Of a stretch of 64,000 bases of DNA, positions 54,291 through 64,000 are shown one piece after another (within the stretch, counting starts at the first letter, position 1; each line of letters begins with the position of its first letter). A program made the position numbers and the translations under genes. Source of the DNA: Pseudoscleropodium purum (taxonomy: Eukaryota; Streptophyta; Bryopsida; Hypnales; Brachytheciaceae); contig OZ017802.1 in assembly GCA_963969395.1 (NCBI GenBank), positions 18,631,410 to 18,695,409 on the forward strand, in the 5' to 3' direction. Under the pieces are notes generated by a model. That model saw nothing but the letters and a program-made list of their open reading frames with translations, was not told the origin of the DNA and searched no databases.

Positions 54291-56454
54291 TTTTGTCTGA
54301 AAAGAAATTGTGGAAAATTGTGGGAGTATCATGGATTTATTTTGAGATAGAGGGAGTACTAGTTAACTTAAATTAAGGTGAGTTTTTACTTGTCTTTCAT
54401 TTAGTTGTCAACCTTGTGAGGTTGCTGCAAACACTAAATGTTTGATGGATGACAAAGAAATTATTTTGTATAGAACATATGTGCAACTATTCATCTTCTA
54501 AGTTTTGTTGTGAAAAGGGAACATCTTCTTCAGTAGTTTGACTTCTAATGAATATTTTTTCATTTTTATAAGTGATTGGTTTCCATGGTATTAGAAAATG
54601 ATGATTTCGATGGAGGTCAACCCATCTTTATAGGGTTAATGCATTGCAATAAAATCATTCTTTCAAAGGATGATTTTAACCCTGGAGTGTTGCATATGCC
54701 AATTTGTAGCATTTGGATGACAATCAAACGAGCTTTACAAAAATTGGAAACGTTTGTTCATCCAATTTTCTATGTTAAACTTTTCATTGTTGGTCTTCAT
54801 GTAAAGGAGAAGTTAGTAAGAAAAAAATGATCACAAAATGCAATGAAATTATCAAATATAACTTTTTTGAGATGATTTTCTATTTCATATGATTTTTCTT
54901 CACTTTTTCTTCCAAAATTCTCAAAGAAAAACAATTTTCCAAATGTGATTTTCATCTCTGAAACTAAAAATTAATTTTTTTTTCCGTTCGCATGTGCTCA
55001 GTTAGTTGCTAAATGGGAGCATACAGGGTGATGGAATTTGACCTCCAACTCACTAACTGAAGTCGTAGGCCACGCATTTCATTAGAGTGAAAGCAACTGC
55101 AGCACCAACAAAAAGAGTGTTGGTACTAACTAGGACCACAGCACATTGCTAGGCTGATATTTTTACTTTGTAGGATGTAGATGTTGCCATATTGATAGCC
55201 TTCACTCACTGTCATTGATTCGAAGTACATTATTTCAAAAATTCTCTTGATTCATTTATTTTTGAAACAAATGAAACAAAATTTCTCTTGACTCAGTTTG
55301 AATTCATCTGCACAACCCAAAATATTATTCAGTCAGTGCTCTACAAATGATCCACAAATCCCAATACTTTGACTAATTCAAGAGCTGTTTTATTTTGAAG
55401 ATGTGGTTTGAATGTGCTCACTAGCTAAGCTTAAGTTAGGACAGGTGCATCTCTTTTTGTTCCTTGTGAAGTGTTTGTATCCTAATGGAAACGGAGTCTC
55501 CGCCCCACTTGTGCCAAAACAAAGTAAAAAAAAAAAACTATCTTTTGTACAACATAGGTTTATAGTTGTTGTCATGCTTGTGGACTTGTTGGTATTGAAG
55601 ACAGACAAATAAATCACAATGCATAGAACTTAACTTCCAGAGCTTTGAATTTCTTTTCTTTTCTTGTAGCTTGTGGAAGAATGAGACATGAACAAGCTCA
55701 AACTCGTGGGAAGTGACCAGCTACCCACTTGCAAAATTATTTACTCCAGAATTGCCAAAAACTGCGGACTTATTCCTGCACAATTCAAAATGGCCTTGCC
55801 GCATCCGTGTGTATGATGTAAGTTCTTTTGGTAAATTAGATGTTAGTTTTATATATATAGTTATTTCTTCAACATATGTGCATATTGATTTTGGAGATGT
55901 ATACTAAGTGATGATGGTTGTTTTGGACAAGGTGTACTTTGGGGTGTACCACCACCTTAGTTAGTGTTTTCTTTCTTTATTAGGTATGATCATCATTTCT
56001 CTTCATGGGTGCTTGGTGAAGAAGTGAGTAATGTGAAAGTACAACCTTGCTAGTGTAAAATGTAATGCATGGTCAATCATGGGAGTGGCAAGGGATGTTA
56101 TTTCTACAACAATTTTGTACCTTGCCTTGTTGCTAAACATACCTTCAAATGTGGGGATATTTTTTAATGATGCTACATCTATGAATTCAAAAAGGTTTCT
56201 TAAAATCAAATAAGCTTCTTGAAAATCAAGAGAGTCTAAAAGTGTATTTTTTATTCTTTAAAGAATTACAAGTAAAAATAACATTATGGGTTTAAGAAAA
56301 AGGAACATTCTAAAAAAATTATAGTGCTTTAATGATTTCATCCATTGAATAATGATTAATCTATCTCTAAACATACCCTTGTAATTACTTTTTTCACCCT
56401 TTAAAAAATCATCGCTAAAATAGAACACCTATGTCTCCAACTTTTTTTCACAGT

Positions 56455-56471
56455 GGTGTGTGTGTGTGTGC
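56455..56471. repeat. (GT)n microsatellite
   Basis: A run of about eight GT units. Confidence 0.7.
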
Positions 56472-58861
56472 AAAATATGGCAAGATTAAAAAAACATCTA
56501 GCTTTATACCAATAGGAAATCCAAAAACTCCTCAAGCACGTGTTGTGTGAAAATTTCAGAGGAAAAAAAATAGAAACTCCATTCTTAGTGAGTTGCCTCA
56601 AAATGGTATGTTCTCAAAAAAACATGTTTAGTGCTTTAGGGATTTAGTAAAGTGGTTAACAAACCTCATTGTTTTTTTTTGGAAGGGGGGGACATTTCAT
56701 GATTGCCTACAAAACAAACATCTTCACGTGTTTTATTTCACCTATCAAAATGGAATGAATAAAAAAACTTCTTGGTAGATGTAGATTTGTTCTACAAGAA
56801 AATATTTTCTTAAATTTTATTCATATACTTTTTAATTGCCCAAAAGTTCAAAGAAATTTTAAGAACATTATAAATTTCTGACCACAAACTTGTTTCTTTT
56901 GCAAATTGGCTTATTGGAAAGCTTGAAGAAATCTCTACTCTACTTAAAAGTTTTAGAAAATATTGTTAAGAATTGCAATCATAAAAACTTGCCCAAACAA
57001 TGCAAAATCCCATTTGGATTATTGAAAAACTTTAGGGGTTAACCCTTCATTGCCAAAGTCCCATTTGGATTCAATTGGACTTAAATCTATGTGAGGACAC
57101 TATTGGTCCCTTTCAGCAATGAATGGTTAAAGAGTCTAAAAAACCTTCCTAAATAATGTCATTTAAGGAACTAAGGAGCCTTCTTGAATAATAATAGCTT
57201 CTAAAGGTTCACTTTGAACCATTGAAATTGAATTTGAAGGGGAATTTTTGGGGGGGACACCTCATAAAGTCTACAAAATCTTTGACAAAATTAAAATTTT
57301 CTCTGTATGAAGTTTTTCTTCTTCAATGAGTGCTCCGTGCACACTAATTTTAGCCATTCAATAGATAATTAACAACCTTCATTTGTTGTGCATTTTTTGG
57401 GACAAATTTGTTTATAATATTTAAATTATTTTAAATTACTACTATTTGAAGAATCCAATTACTACCTTAAAAAGATAAGCAAACTAGAAAACTCTTTTAA
57501 TTTGATCTTGATGACCTCAAAATTGTCCTTTGCTGATTGTGATTTCTTTATTGAAATTTACCTTGAGTTCCTTATGATTCCCGAGTTCTGAAATTTCTTA
57601 GATTTTCAATTTAAAGTGTTAGAAAAGTTTGAGGAAAATGTTTGAGGAAAATTGGTGGTTAGTTTATTATTAGCCACTGAAATTGGAAGAAAACAGTGGC
57701 AATTTAAAGATAAAAAAGAATCGGTGAAAAAATCTATAAAATTTCTATTTAGAGTAAAAAAAATAGAAAAAAAAAATGGACTGGGTACTTGAAAAAAGCA
57801 ATTCAATATATAGATTAGGAGGAAAAGAGTTGGTAAGACTCAAAGGTTATCCCAAACATTGCCTTGGGAGACCTAAATCTAGTCCTCATAGTACACAACT
57901 TATACATCAAGGTTATTCTTCCCAAGTTTAATTTAGTGCACCCTAGCATGCAACTACTTGTTGAAAAATAGATGACTTTCACATAGTTTTTGTGTGAAGC
58001 TTTATTAATGATATGGCCACTTAACCCCTAAAGTTCCTTCACTATGTTTTCACCCAAAACACTCTAAAATTTGCATTTTTAGGACAAGTATCAAAAAATT
58101 TTAAAACATTTTTGGACACATCTAACTGTAGGATCTTGTATTACTATAATTTTAAAAGACATGGAAAAAATTTCAGAAATTTCCACCAAGTAAATTGCAA
58201 GATATTAGTGTTTGAATTGACAAAAAGCCTTTTGGGTGCTACAAAAAACTGGGCAACTGCACTTCAAAGGTCACATTTGTATGAAAAATATCCAGAGTGA
58301 TTGCAACTCTTTGAATTCATTCTTCAAGGCAATTTGGCTATATGCTTGAAAAATTTCAGATCATTTGGAATTGTACAACATATGAGAAAAAAATAGTAAG
58401 TAGAAAGAAGTACAGAATGAACCCAAATACTAAATTGTTCATAATTTAGTTATGGAATTGAAAAATGCCAATCCCTATGGTTTTAATGCTTTAATAAACA
58501 ATCTTCACCTAATATCGTTATTTTTTTTCAAAAATATTGAAAATTAAGTTCAATAAAAAACTTCAAAGTTTATTTTGGAGTAGAGAATCCATAACGGCCC
58601 GCAACCTAAAACACCTCATAACTTTTGAATCATTGATCAAAATGGAATGATTCAAAGCTTTCTCTATATATATGAATCTAGAAGACCAATTTCAAATTTT
58701 TGTTTTTTGAAAAAAGTGATTTTTTAGATCTACTCGAATTGCCTGAGTTGAGAAATAAACTACATATTAGGCTATAACTTTTGATTCATATTTCCAAATG
58801 TCTTGAAATTTAGTGTATATGAAAGATGTTCTTTGTCCACACCTTCTTTTAAAATTCACCA

Positions 58862-59062
58862 TAAGAAAAAGGGGTGTTTTAAGTGAATTTTCCTAAACAC
58901 AAGATTTTTAGTAATGACCTTTAAAGAGATTTTCAGCAAAAATTTACTAGAAATACATGTGTTTATAGTAAAATTTTGTTGAAAATCTCTTTAAAGGTCA
59001 TTACTTAAAATCTTGTGTTTAGGAATATACTTAAAAACTCACTTAAAACACCCCTTTCTCTT
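58862..59062. repeat. Near-perfect ~200-bp hairpin
   Basis: The left arm (58862-58949) and right arm (58966-59062) pair with few mismatches around a 16-base loop. The stem carries CCTAAACACAAGATTTT and AATGACCTTTAAAGAGATTT with their complements. The small difference between arms suggests a young MITE or a small-RNA precursor. Confidence 0.75.
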
Positions 59063-59069
59063 GTAGTCA

Positions 59070-60311
59070 TTTAAACCAAAAATATAGAAATCTCCGCTCA
59101 TATGCACCTATCCAAAAAAATTATGTTGCCAAAAAATGCTCCTTGGTCCTTTAGGGGTTAATTGAATTGCCTTCAATCATATTAATTGTCTTCTAATTAA
59201 ATATGGATTTTGGTTTCAAAAAGTAACATACATATATAGTGTATTTAATCACATTGTATTATAAAGTTTAATTCAATGTAATTTAATACATCAAGATTCA
59301 AAAGAGTAGAACTATGAAATTGGATACAGGAATAGGGATTACAATTGACATGGGGCTATTTTAGATCTATCTACTTTTTGAATTTTTGGACTTCTTCTAG
59401 TACTCTCCACAAAAGAGATGAACATGAACAATGTTTTTTTCCTAGGCAATGTATCTTTCTTTCTAATAGAATTTTACATATATACCTGGCTTTTTCCCTC
59501 TAAATATTCTCCAATATAGTGAGGGCAACGCATTGAACGCAATGCTTCATGTCCAAATTATTTTTCATTACTCCAAATTGATGCTTGAATCTTTAAAGAA
59601 ACAATCTTTCTTTGTTATGGCAAATTCCGTTAAAATGGCAGCATTCCATATGCCATTTGTACATGAAGGAGCATTGATGTGGTTTCTTGGTGTGCTATGT
59701 AGGCATTGAATAGCAATTGTGTCATGGGACAAACTGTTGTGCTAAGCATGAGTGCATAAATTTTCATCAAATCCAATGCCATTTCTGTTGAGATTTTTGT
59801 TCTTTTAGGGGCTACTTTTTTGCCATTTTAATGTACTGGTGTTGTTTTAATGGAATTCACCATTGTTACAAATGTGGTACAATTGAGATAAGTAACATAT
59901 ATATAGAGAGATACAAATAAAAATGTGCAAATATTCAAAAAAGGACTCAAGTGTTAAAGGATTGACTTCTAAGACTCAACTTGAGGGAATATTGAGCACA
60001 ACAAAGCATGTCCCATATCCTTCATTGTCTAAGGGATATTGTCTAAACCTTGTATAAGGATGAAAGGACGCAATTTTTTTGGAGGGAATATTGAAAAATA
60101 AATTTTTCTATTTTTAGTGAATGAAATTGTTCAATTGCTATGTATTCTAGGGACAATATCAATCTATTATGAATGACTTTACACATTTTAGAATGAATAG
60201 ATGTGTTTTCATCCACATTTTTTAGGTTTCATCCATACCAATGGATGTACATCAATTTGCGACTCTACTCTACATATTTGTGTGTGTTGCCTAAAAATCA
60301 TTGAAGGGAAG
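59070..60311. other. AT-rich non-coding stretch
   Basis: No gene or repeat recognised. Confidence 0.4.
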
Positions 60312-60319
60312 ATTGTTAT

Positions 60320-60585
60320 CAGGGTTGACGAATCTCAACGTCCGCCCCAAAATAGCGTCCGTTTTTCGGACGTCCGGACGCAGCGTCCCGACCGCCGTCG
60401 GAAAGCGGACGAGCGGGGCGGGGCGGACGGCCAGATCGTGCGGACCAGATCAGTCCGCGTGTTGATCGGACGGCCGTAATCGGGCGGACGGACGGGGGAC
60501 AGGCGGACGCTGCATCCGCCAGGACCGCGAATGTCAGCGGACGCTGCGGACACAGCGTCCGCGTCCGGACGTCGTGTCAACCCTG
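60320..60585 (+). mobile_element. Full-length CGGAC-rich hAT-type MITE, 266 bp
   Basis: Termini CAGGGTTGAC..GTGTCAACCCTG. The flanks ATTGTTAT (60312-60319) and GTTGTTAT (60586-60593) match at seven of eight bases, an 8-bp target duplication as in hAT elements. The interior is dense in CGGAC/GTCCG and CpG and has no conserved ORF across copies. Confidence 0.85.
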
Positions 60586-62206
60586 GTTGTTATTGTTTGA
60601 AGAAGCAACAAATGAAGAGTTCTTAGTGTGAACTTTGCGGCAAACTAGCAAGGATAATTCATTGGTGCCCTTTTGGGGACTCCAAAATCATACCAAAATT
60701 GAGTGACATCTAAGAATGAACCCACGTGGATTCATGATGCATTCATTTTAAATTCAAGTTTTTTTTGTTTTTGCTGGCACACTCTTGAATTGGCACATAA
60801 ATTTTGGTTGGACAATGCAACCACATTGATTTTGTTCACTAACATTGATTTCAAAGGAAAAGCTCCAAAAACAAGCACTAAATAATCATCCTCCTTTCAT
60901 CTGAATCTCCAATTACTCATCGAAAACTATAAATGTACCGGATTGTGCTTCATCACACTCACTTAACAAAGGCACCATTTTAACATCACATAAGTTTAGT
61001 GCCAATTTGGTGAGCAAGGACAGTTTTAAGACGCACCACCTGAGGTTAACTCAACTTACATGATGGGCACAAACATTGGCACCAAGCATGGGGAGAAATG
61101 ATGCATTTAACTTAACACTAAGTTCTCCAGTCAATACAAATGTTGGTTCTTTAATTGAGAAAGAGAGGATTATATTGGGTTTTTAATGTGAGCCCTGTGA
61201 TGAACCCAAAAGGACTGACATTCTGACTTTGACATAATTCTTGAATAATTTCAGAAAACAACTTAACATTAATATCTCATGTAACCTGCTTGAATGAGCA
61301 TTCCAGCTCTCCAAGGTTAGCTCCTCCATTACGGAAATGAGGAATACACCTGCATGAACATGCTAGGCCTCCCGGGATTGAATTGAATTGAAGGCTACGC
61401 TTGCGCGCACTTGGGCAGTACTCTAAATTATTGTCATTGTACGTCAAATCGTCACGAAGAAAACTCTGACTTCGACGTGCACTCACTGCATCGATAAACC
61501 TAGCTGTCGACAGTCAAGTTGCACTCGGGAACGAAGGATAAATTTTGTTAAATCAGCGGAATTCGTGATCTGCAACTTTGCAACTTAAATCTATTCTAGT
61601 CCTATTTTTAACACTTTTTTTAAGAATAATGTCACAATTTGGATCCCGGAATTGTGCCAGTTGAACAAAATTGACGTAGACTCGTCAAGTTTGTTGAAAT
61701 GGTGTGTTTCAGCGCACCAATTTTGTGACATTCAAGTGCCCGAAGCTTCAAACTCAAAGCCCAAAGGACTGGTATAGCTAGAGCTAAAGTTTCAGGCTAT
61801 TAGCTACCTAATCGAACTGTGCCATTCTAACAAACATCAGGTTGACAGGATCCAAAGTGAAGAAGCACCGGCCTTTGTACAACATTAAAAAAAACTCGTG
61901 ACTGTGTCTAAATAATGCTGAATGTGACTAACACAAAGTATTGATCTAGACGTTCTTAATGCAAGAAAACAACACGCATTAAGTCCATTCCCTTTCTCAA
62001 ACTCTCGGAAAGGTATCCAGTCCCTTCCACCATTAAAACCAGTCTTAAAAACGTAGAAATTATGAACTGTTCAATCCAGTTCTTGATGTCTGTCACCGAT
62101 TAGCGAGGCATTGACTGATGAAAGGATCACAGCAATGAGCTTTTTTCTAACTCACCAGGTAGTGGTGGTACTCCGCGGAACTTATTTGCGCAAAAGCTTG
62201 GAAGCC

Positions 62207-62530
62207 ATGGTGAAGTCCGCATTTGGTTGGCCGTGTGTGTGCGTTGCTTTGCAATTGGTTTTGATGAGCAATGAAGTTCCGGCACTAGGAGTGTCATCGG
62301 GAGCTCGCAATCGCTCGCAATCACTAAGTCTACGAGTTCCAAAGCTGTGTCCGAGCTTCAAGGAATCATTCCTGCGCTGGTGGTATTCGGTGATTCCACT
62401 GTAGATGCTAGCAACAACAACTACTTGCCCACCCCTGTGAAGTCGAATTTTCCGCCTTACGGCATGAACTACGAAGGAGGCAAACCCACGGGTCGCTTCA
62501 CGGATGGTCTGCTTGCCATGGATATTATGT
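62207..62530 (+). CDS. GDSL esterase/lipase, exon 1 (frame broken near the signal peptide)
   Basis: The frame through 62347-62530 gives SELQGIIPALVVFGDSTVDA, SNNNYLPTPVKSNFPPYGMN and GGKPTGRFTDGLLAMDIM. This is block I of plant GDSL esterases/lipases with the nucleophile Ser in GDS. The exon ends at donor TTATGT|GTAAGC. ATG 62207 opens a hydrophobic, signal-peptide-like start (PCVCVALQLVLM), but in a different frame. The switch must occur before about 62340. A 10-bp tandem duplication (62303-62322, GCTCGCAATC twice) lies in this gap but does not by itself repair the frame. Family members are usually secreted, 350-400-residue hydrolases acting on cuticle or lipid esters. This copy may be a pseudogene or contain a sequence error. 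Confidence 0.65.
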
Positions 62531-63012
62531 GTAAGCAAAGTTTTAAAACAACTCCTTCAAGTGTCTTTCCTTCAAACTCTCTTTCCTGCAATAGATATAT
62601 CTTCCAGCACATAAGGAAGCTTCTCTTTGCAATGGCACCGAGATGCCTCACTGCAGTCTTTCCCATACATAACCATATGCTATAATTTCATAATCCCAAC
62701 TTTGATTACTTTACTAGATGCTGTGAAATGCGTAGTGTGAGCATTTTCATGATTTCTTAAGCCTGTTCAGGGAATTTCTGGTGCAACTGATTTATGATTA
62801 ATGCAGAGTATTTGGAGGAGTCTATTGTTGTGCTGCATTGTCTTATGAAAATTGGAACTACTGAAGGATGATATGACCCTTCGTCGGTGGAGCTGAAGAT
62901 TCTTCTTCTTGAGAGGAAATTATTTTTGTTGCTTTCATTGGCCAAATGTTATGTGCACTGACTGATATATTGTGTGCACTTGCGACAATGGCGCTGATTG
63001 AAATCTTTGCAG
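62531..63012 (+). other. Intron of the GDSL gene
   Basis: 482 bases from GTAAGC to an acceptor ending TTTGCAG. Joining 62530 to 63013 gives a split Ser codon (T|CT) and a continuous product. Confidence 0.55.
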
Positions 63013-63140
63013 CTCTCAAACTTGGAATCCCTTTCCAATTGCCCTATTTATCCCCAAAAGCACATGGAGAAGCGATTCTCACGGGAGTCAACTTTGCATC
63101 CTCAGCATCTGGGTGGTTCGAAGGCACTGACAACATATGG
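63013..63140 (+). CDS. GDSL esterase/lipase, exon 2 (gene runs past the window)
   Basis: Encodes (S)[37 protein letters not shown] and TDNIW, then donor [21 protein letters not shown] is block II, with the oxyanion-hole Gly. Blocks III (GxND) and V (DxxH) are not found before 64000. The hAT MITE at 63478-63759 sits in the sequence after this exon, in an intron if the gene continues. Confidence 0.65.
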
Positions 63141-63477
63141 GTGCGTACATGCTTCGAATTCTATAAATGAAGTAACCCTTAGTTTGCTTTCTGTTCCATA
63201 AGCACAACAAATACAATAACCTCGTTCAATCGGTCCATGCACCCCCAGCAAGAATTTAATAAGCAATAAGATCATACATTAGACCAGACATTAGCATCCG
63301 GTTATTTGCAAACTAAGGTCATAATGGCTAAAATGGTGAATTTCAGAGCAATCGGACGAGAGCCAATTTCGTAAAAACCTTGCCGTTTAAACAAATACGA
63401 CATTTTACAGCACATAACCATCATCCAAACAGTCTTTCTTTTCATCTCTACGTAGTGAAGTTCAACTCCATTACATC

Positions 63478-63759
63478 CAGGGTTGACGAATCTCTACGTC
63501 CGCCCGAAAAAAGCGTCCGTAATCCGGACATCCGGACGCCAGTGGACGCAGCGTCCCTCCCGCCATCGAAAGGTGGACGGACGGGGCGGACGGCCCTAGG
63601 CGGACGCCCAAATCGTGCGGACCACATTAGTCCGCATGTCGATCGAACGGTCGTAACCGGGCGGACGGGGCGGACAGGCGGACGCGAATGTCAATGGACG
63701 TTGCGGACACAGCGTCCGTGTCCAGACGTCCCGGACGTCCGGACGTCGTGTCAACCCTG
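63478..63759 (+). mobile_element. Full-length CGGAC-rich hAT-type MITE, 282 bp, perfect 8-bp target duplication
   Basis: Termini CAGGGTTGACGAATCTCTAC..GACGTCGTGTCAACCCTG. ATTACATC stands on both sides (63470-63477 and 63760-63767). Sequence order matches 60320-60585, with short indels in the internal CGGAC blocks. It is probably mobilised by an unlinked hAT transposase. Confidence 0.92.
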
Positions 63760-64000
63760 ATTACATCAGAGGACATTATTTATCATACAATCAAAATTAA
63801 TTATGAAGGTTGAAAAAAACAAAGTTGAGCCAGTTTTTTTAAACCAACAATAGACTGCAATAGACACATGGTACAATTAATCTTCGAGTAGTAACACATT
63901 CTTTCTTTTGATTGATTTTTGGAAGAGTATTGAAATAATTTAGTTATCTATCCCAATTAAGTTCGAGTTTTTTTTGAATAAAATACTCAAATTACGTGTT

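Noticed and set aside
1..64000. CRISPR arrays, bacterial operons, ribosome binding sites
   Set aside because: The 72-bp direct repeats at 28-31 kb are coding LRRs, and nothing else in this plant-like nuclear DNA has spacer-repeat structure.

Overview
This 64-kb window is nuclear DNA from a land plant, probably a bryophyte (moss-like) or another non-flowering lineage. Evidence: genes have introns with GT..AG borders and plant TATA boxes, the background is AT-rich and full of transposable elements, and the main gene is a kinase-NBS-LRR disease-resistance gene, a class best known from mosses. The species cannot be fixed from sequence alone. Few genes look alive: one very large NLR (minus strand, 28.1-34.1 kb), one intact element-borne ORF (1.07-2.73 kb), a Gly/Ser/Tyr-rich ORF (3.95-4.89 kb) and the 5' part of a GDSL esterase/lipase (62.2-63.1 kb, apparently frameshifted).

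Layout. 1-3912: two copies of a 3.3-kb element stand head to head (C, cut by the window edge; A, complete). Each has a TATA box, a conserved upstream ORF and a ~550-codon ORF. A third copy (B, 12841-16111, opposite strand) has a perfect 5-bp target duplication and one nonsense codon. Ends TG..CA, the 5-bp duplication and an LTR-like 3' end suggest solo LTRs that carry their own ORF. 3948-4886 is the Gly/Ser/Tyr-rich ORF. 5941-7433 is a decayed kinase-like gene. GTCCG/CGGAC-rich hAT-type MITEs or their fragments lie at 7.8, 8.2, 60.3 and 63.5 kb. 12.2-16.6 kb holds at least six copies of a 21-bp palindrome, split by element B and lying just upstream of a decayed DUF7869-type transposase gene (16597-19443). 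19.5-21.2 kb is an ~830-bp tandem duplication, one unit carrying a 47-bp poly(A)-tailed insertion. 21.5-27.5 kb is hairpin repeats, a deaminated-looking relative of the GTCCG array, a dispersed repeat and a CACTA-like remnant.

27.5-34.2 kb (minus strand) is the centrepiece. Three exons joined in phase encode an MLKL/DUF1221-like helical domain, a protein kinase with an internal duplication, an NB-ARC domain and about 36 nearly identical 24-residue LRRs. The reading frame is cut by a one-base deletion, and frame-broken LRR and ZZ zinc-finger remnants follow. If transcribed, this would be one polypeptide joining a putative membrane-acting helical domain, a kinase, a nucleotide switch and a sensor array.

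34.2-62 kb is mostly AT-rich non-coding DNA. It holds two large foldback elements (39.95-40.56 and 45.23-45.83 kb) with outward TATA-like boxes, a bZIP-site cluster (39.6 kb), a perfect 25-bp inverted repeat (44.7-45.0 kb), LTR-like fragments, minisatellites (49-50 kb), a GC-rich gene remnant (53.7-54.3 kb) and a ~200-bp near-perfect hairpin (58.9 kb).
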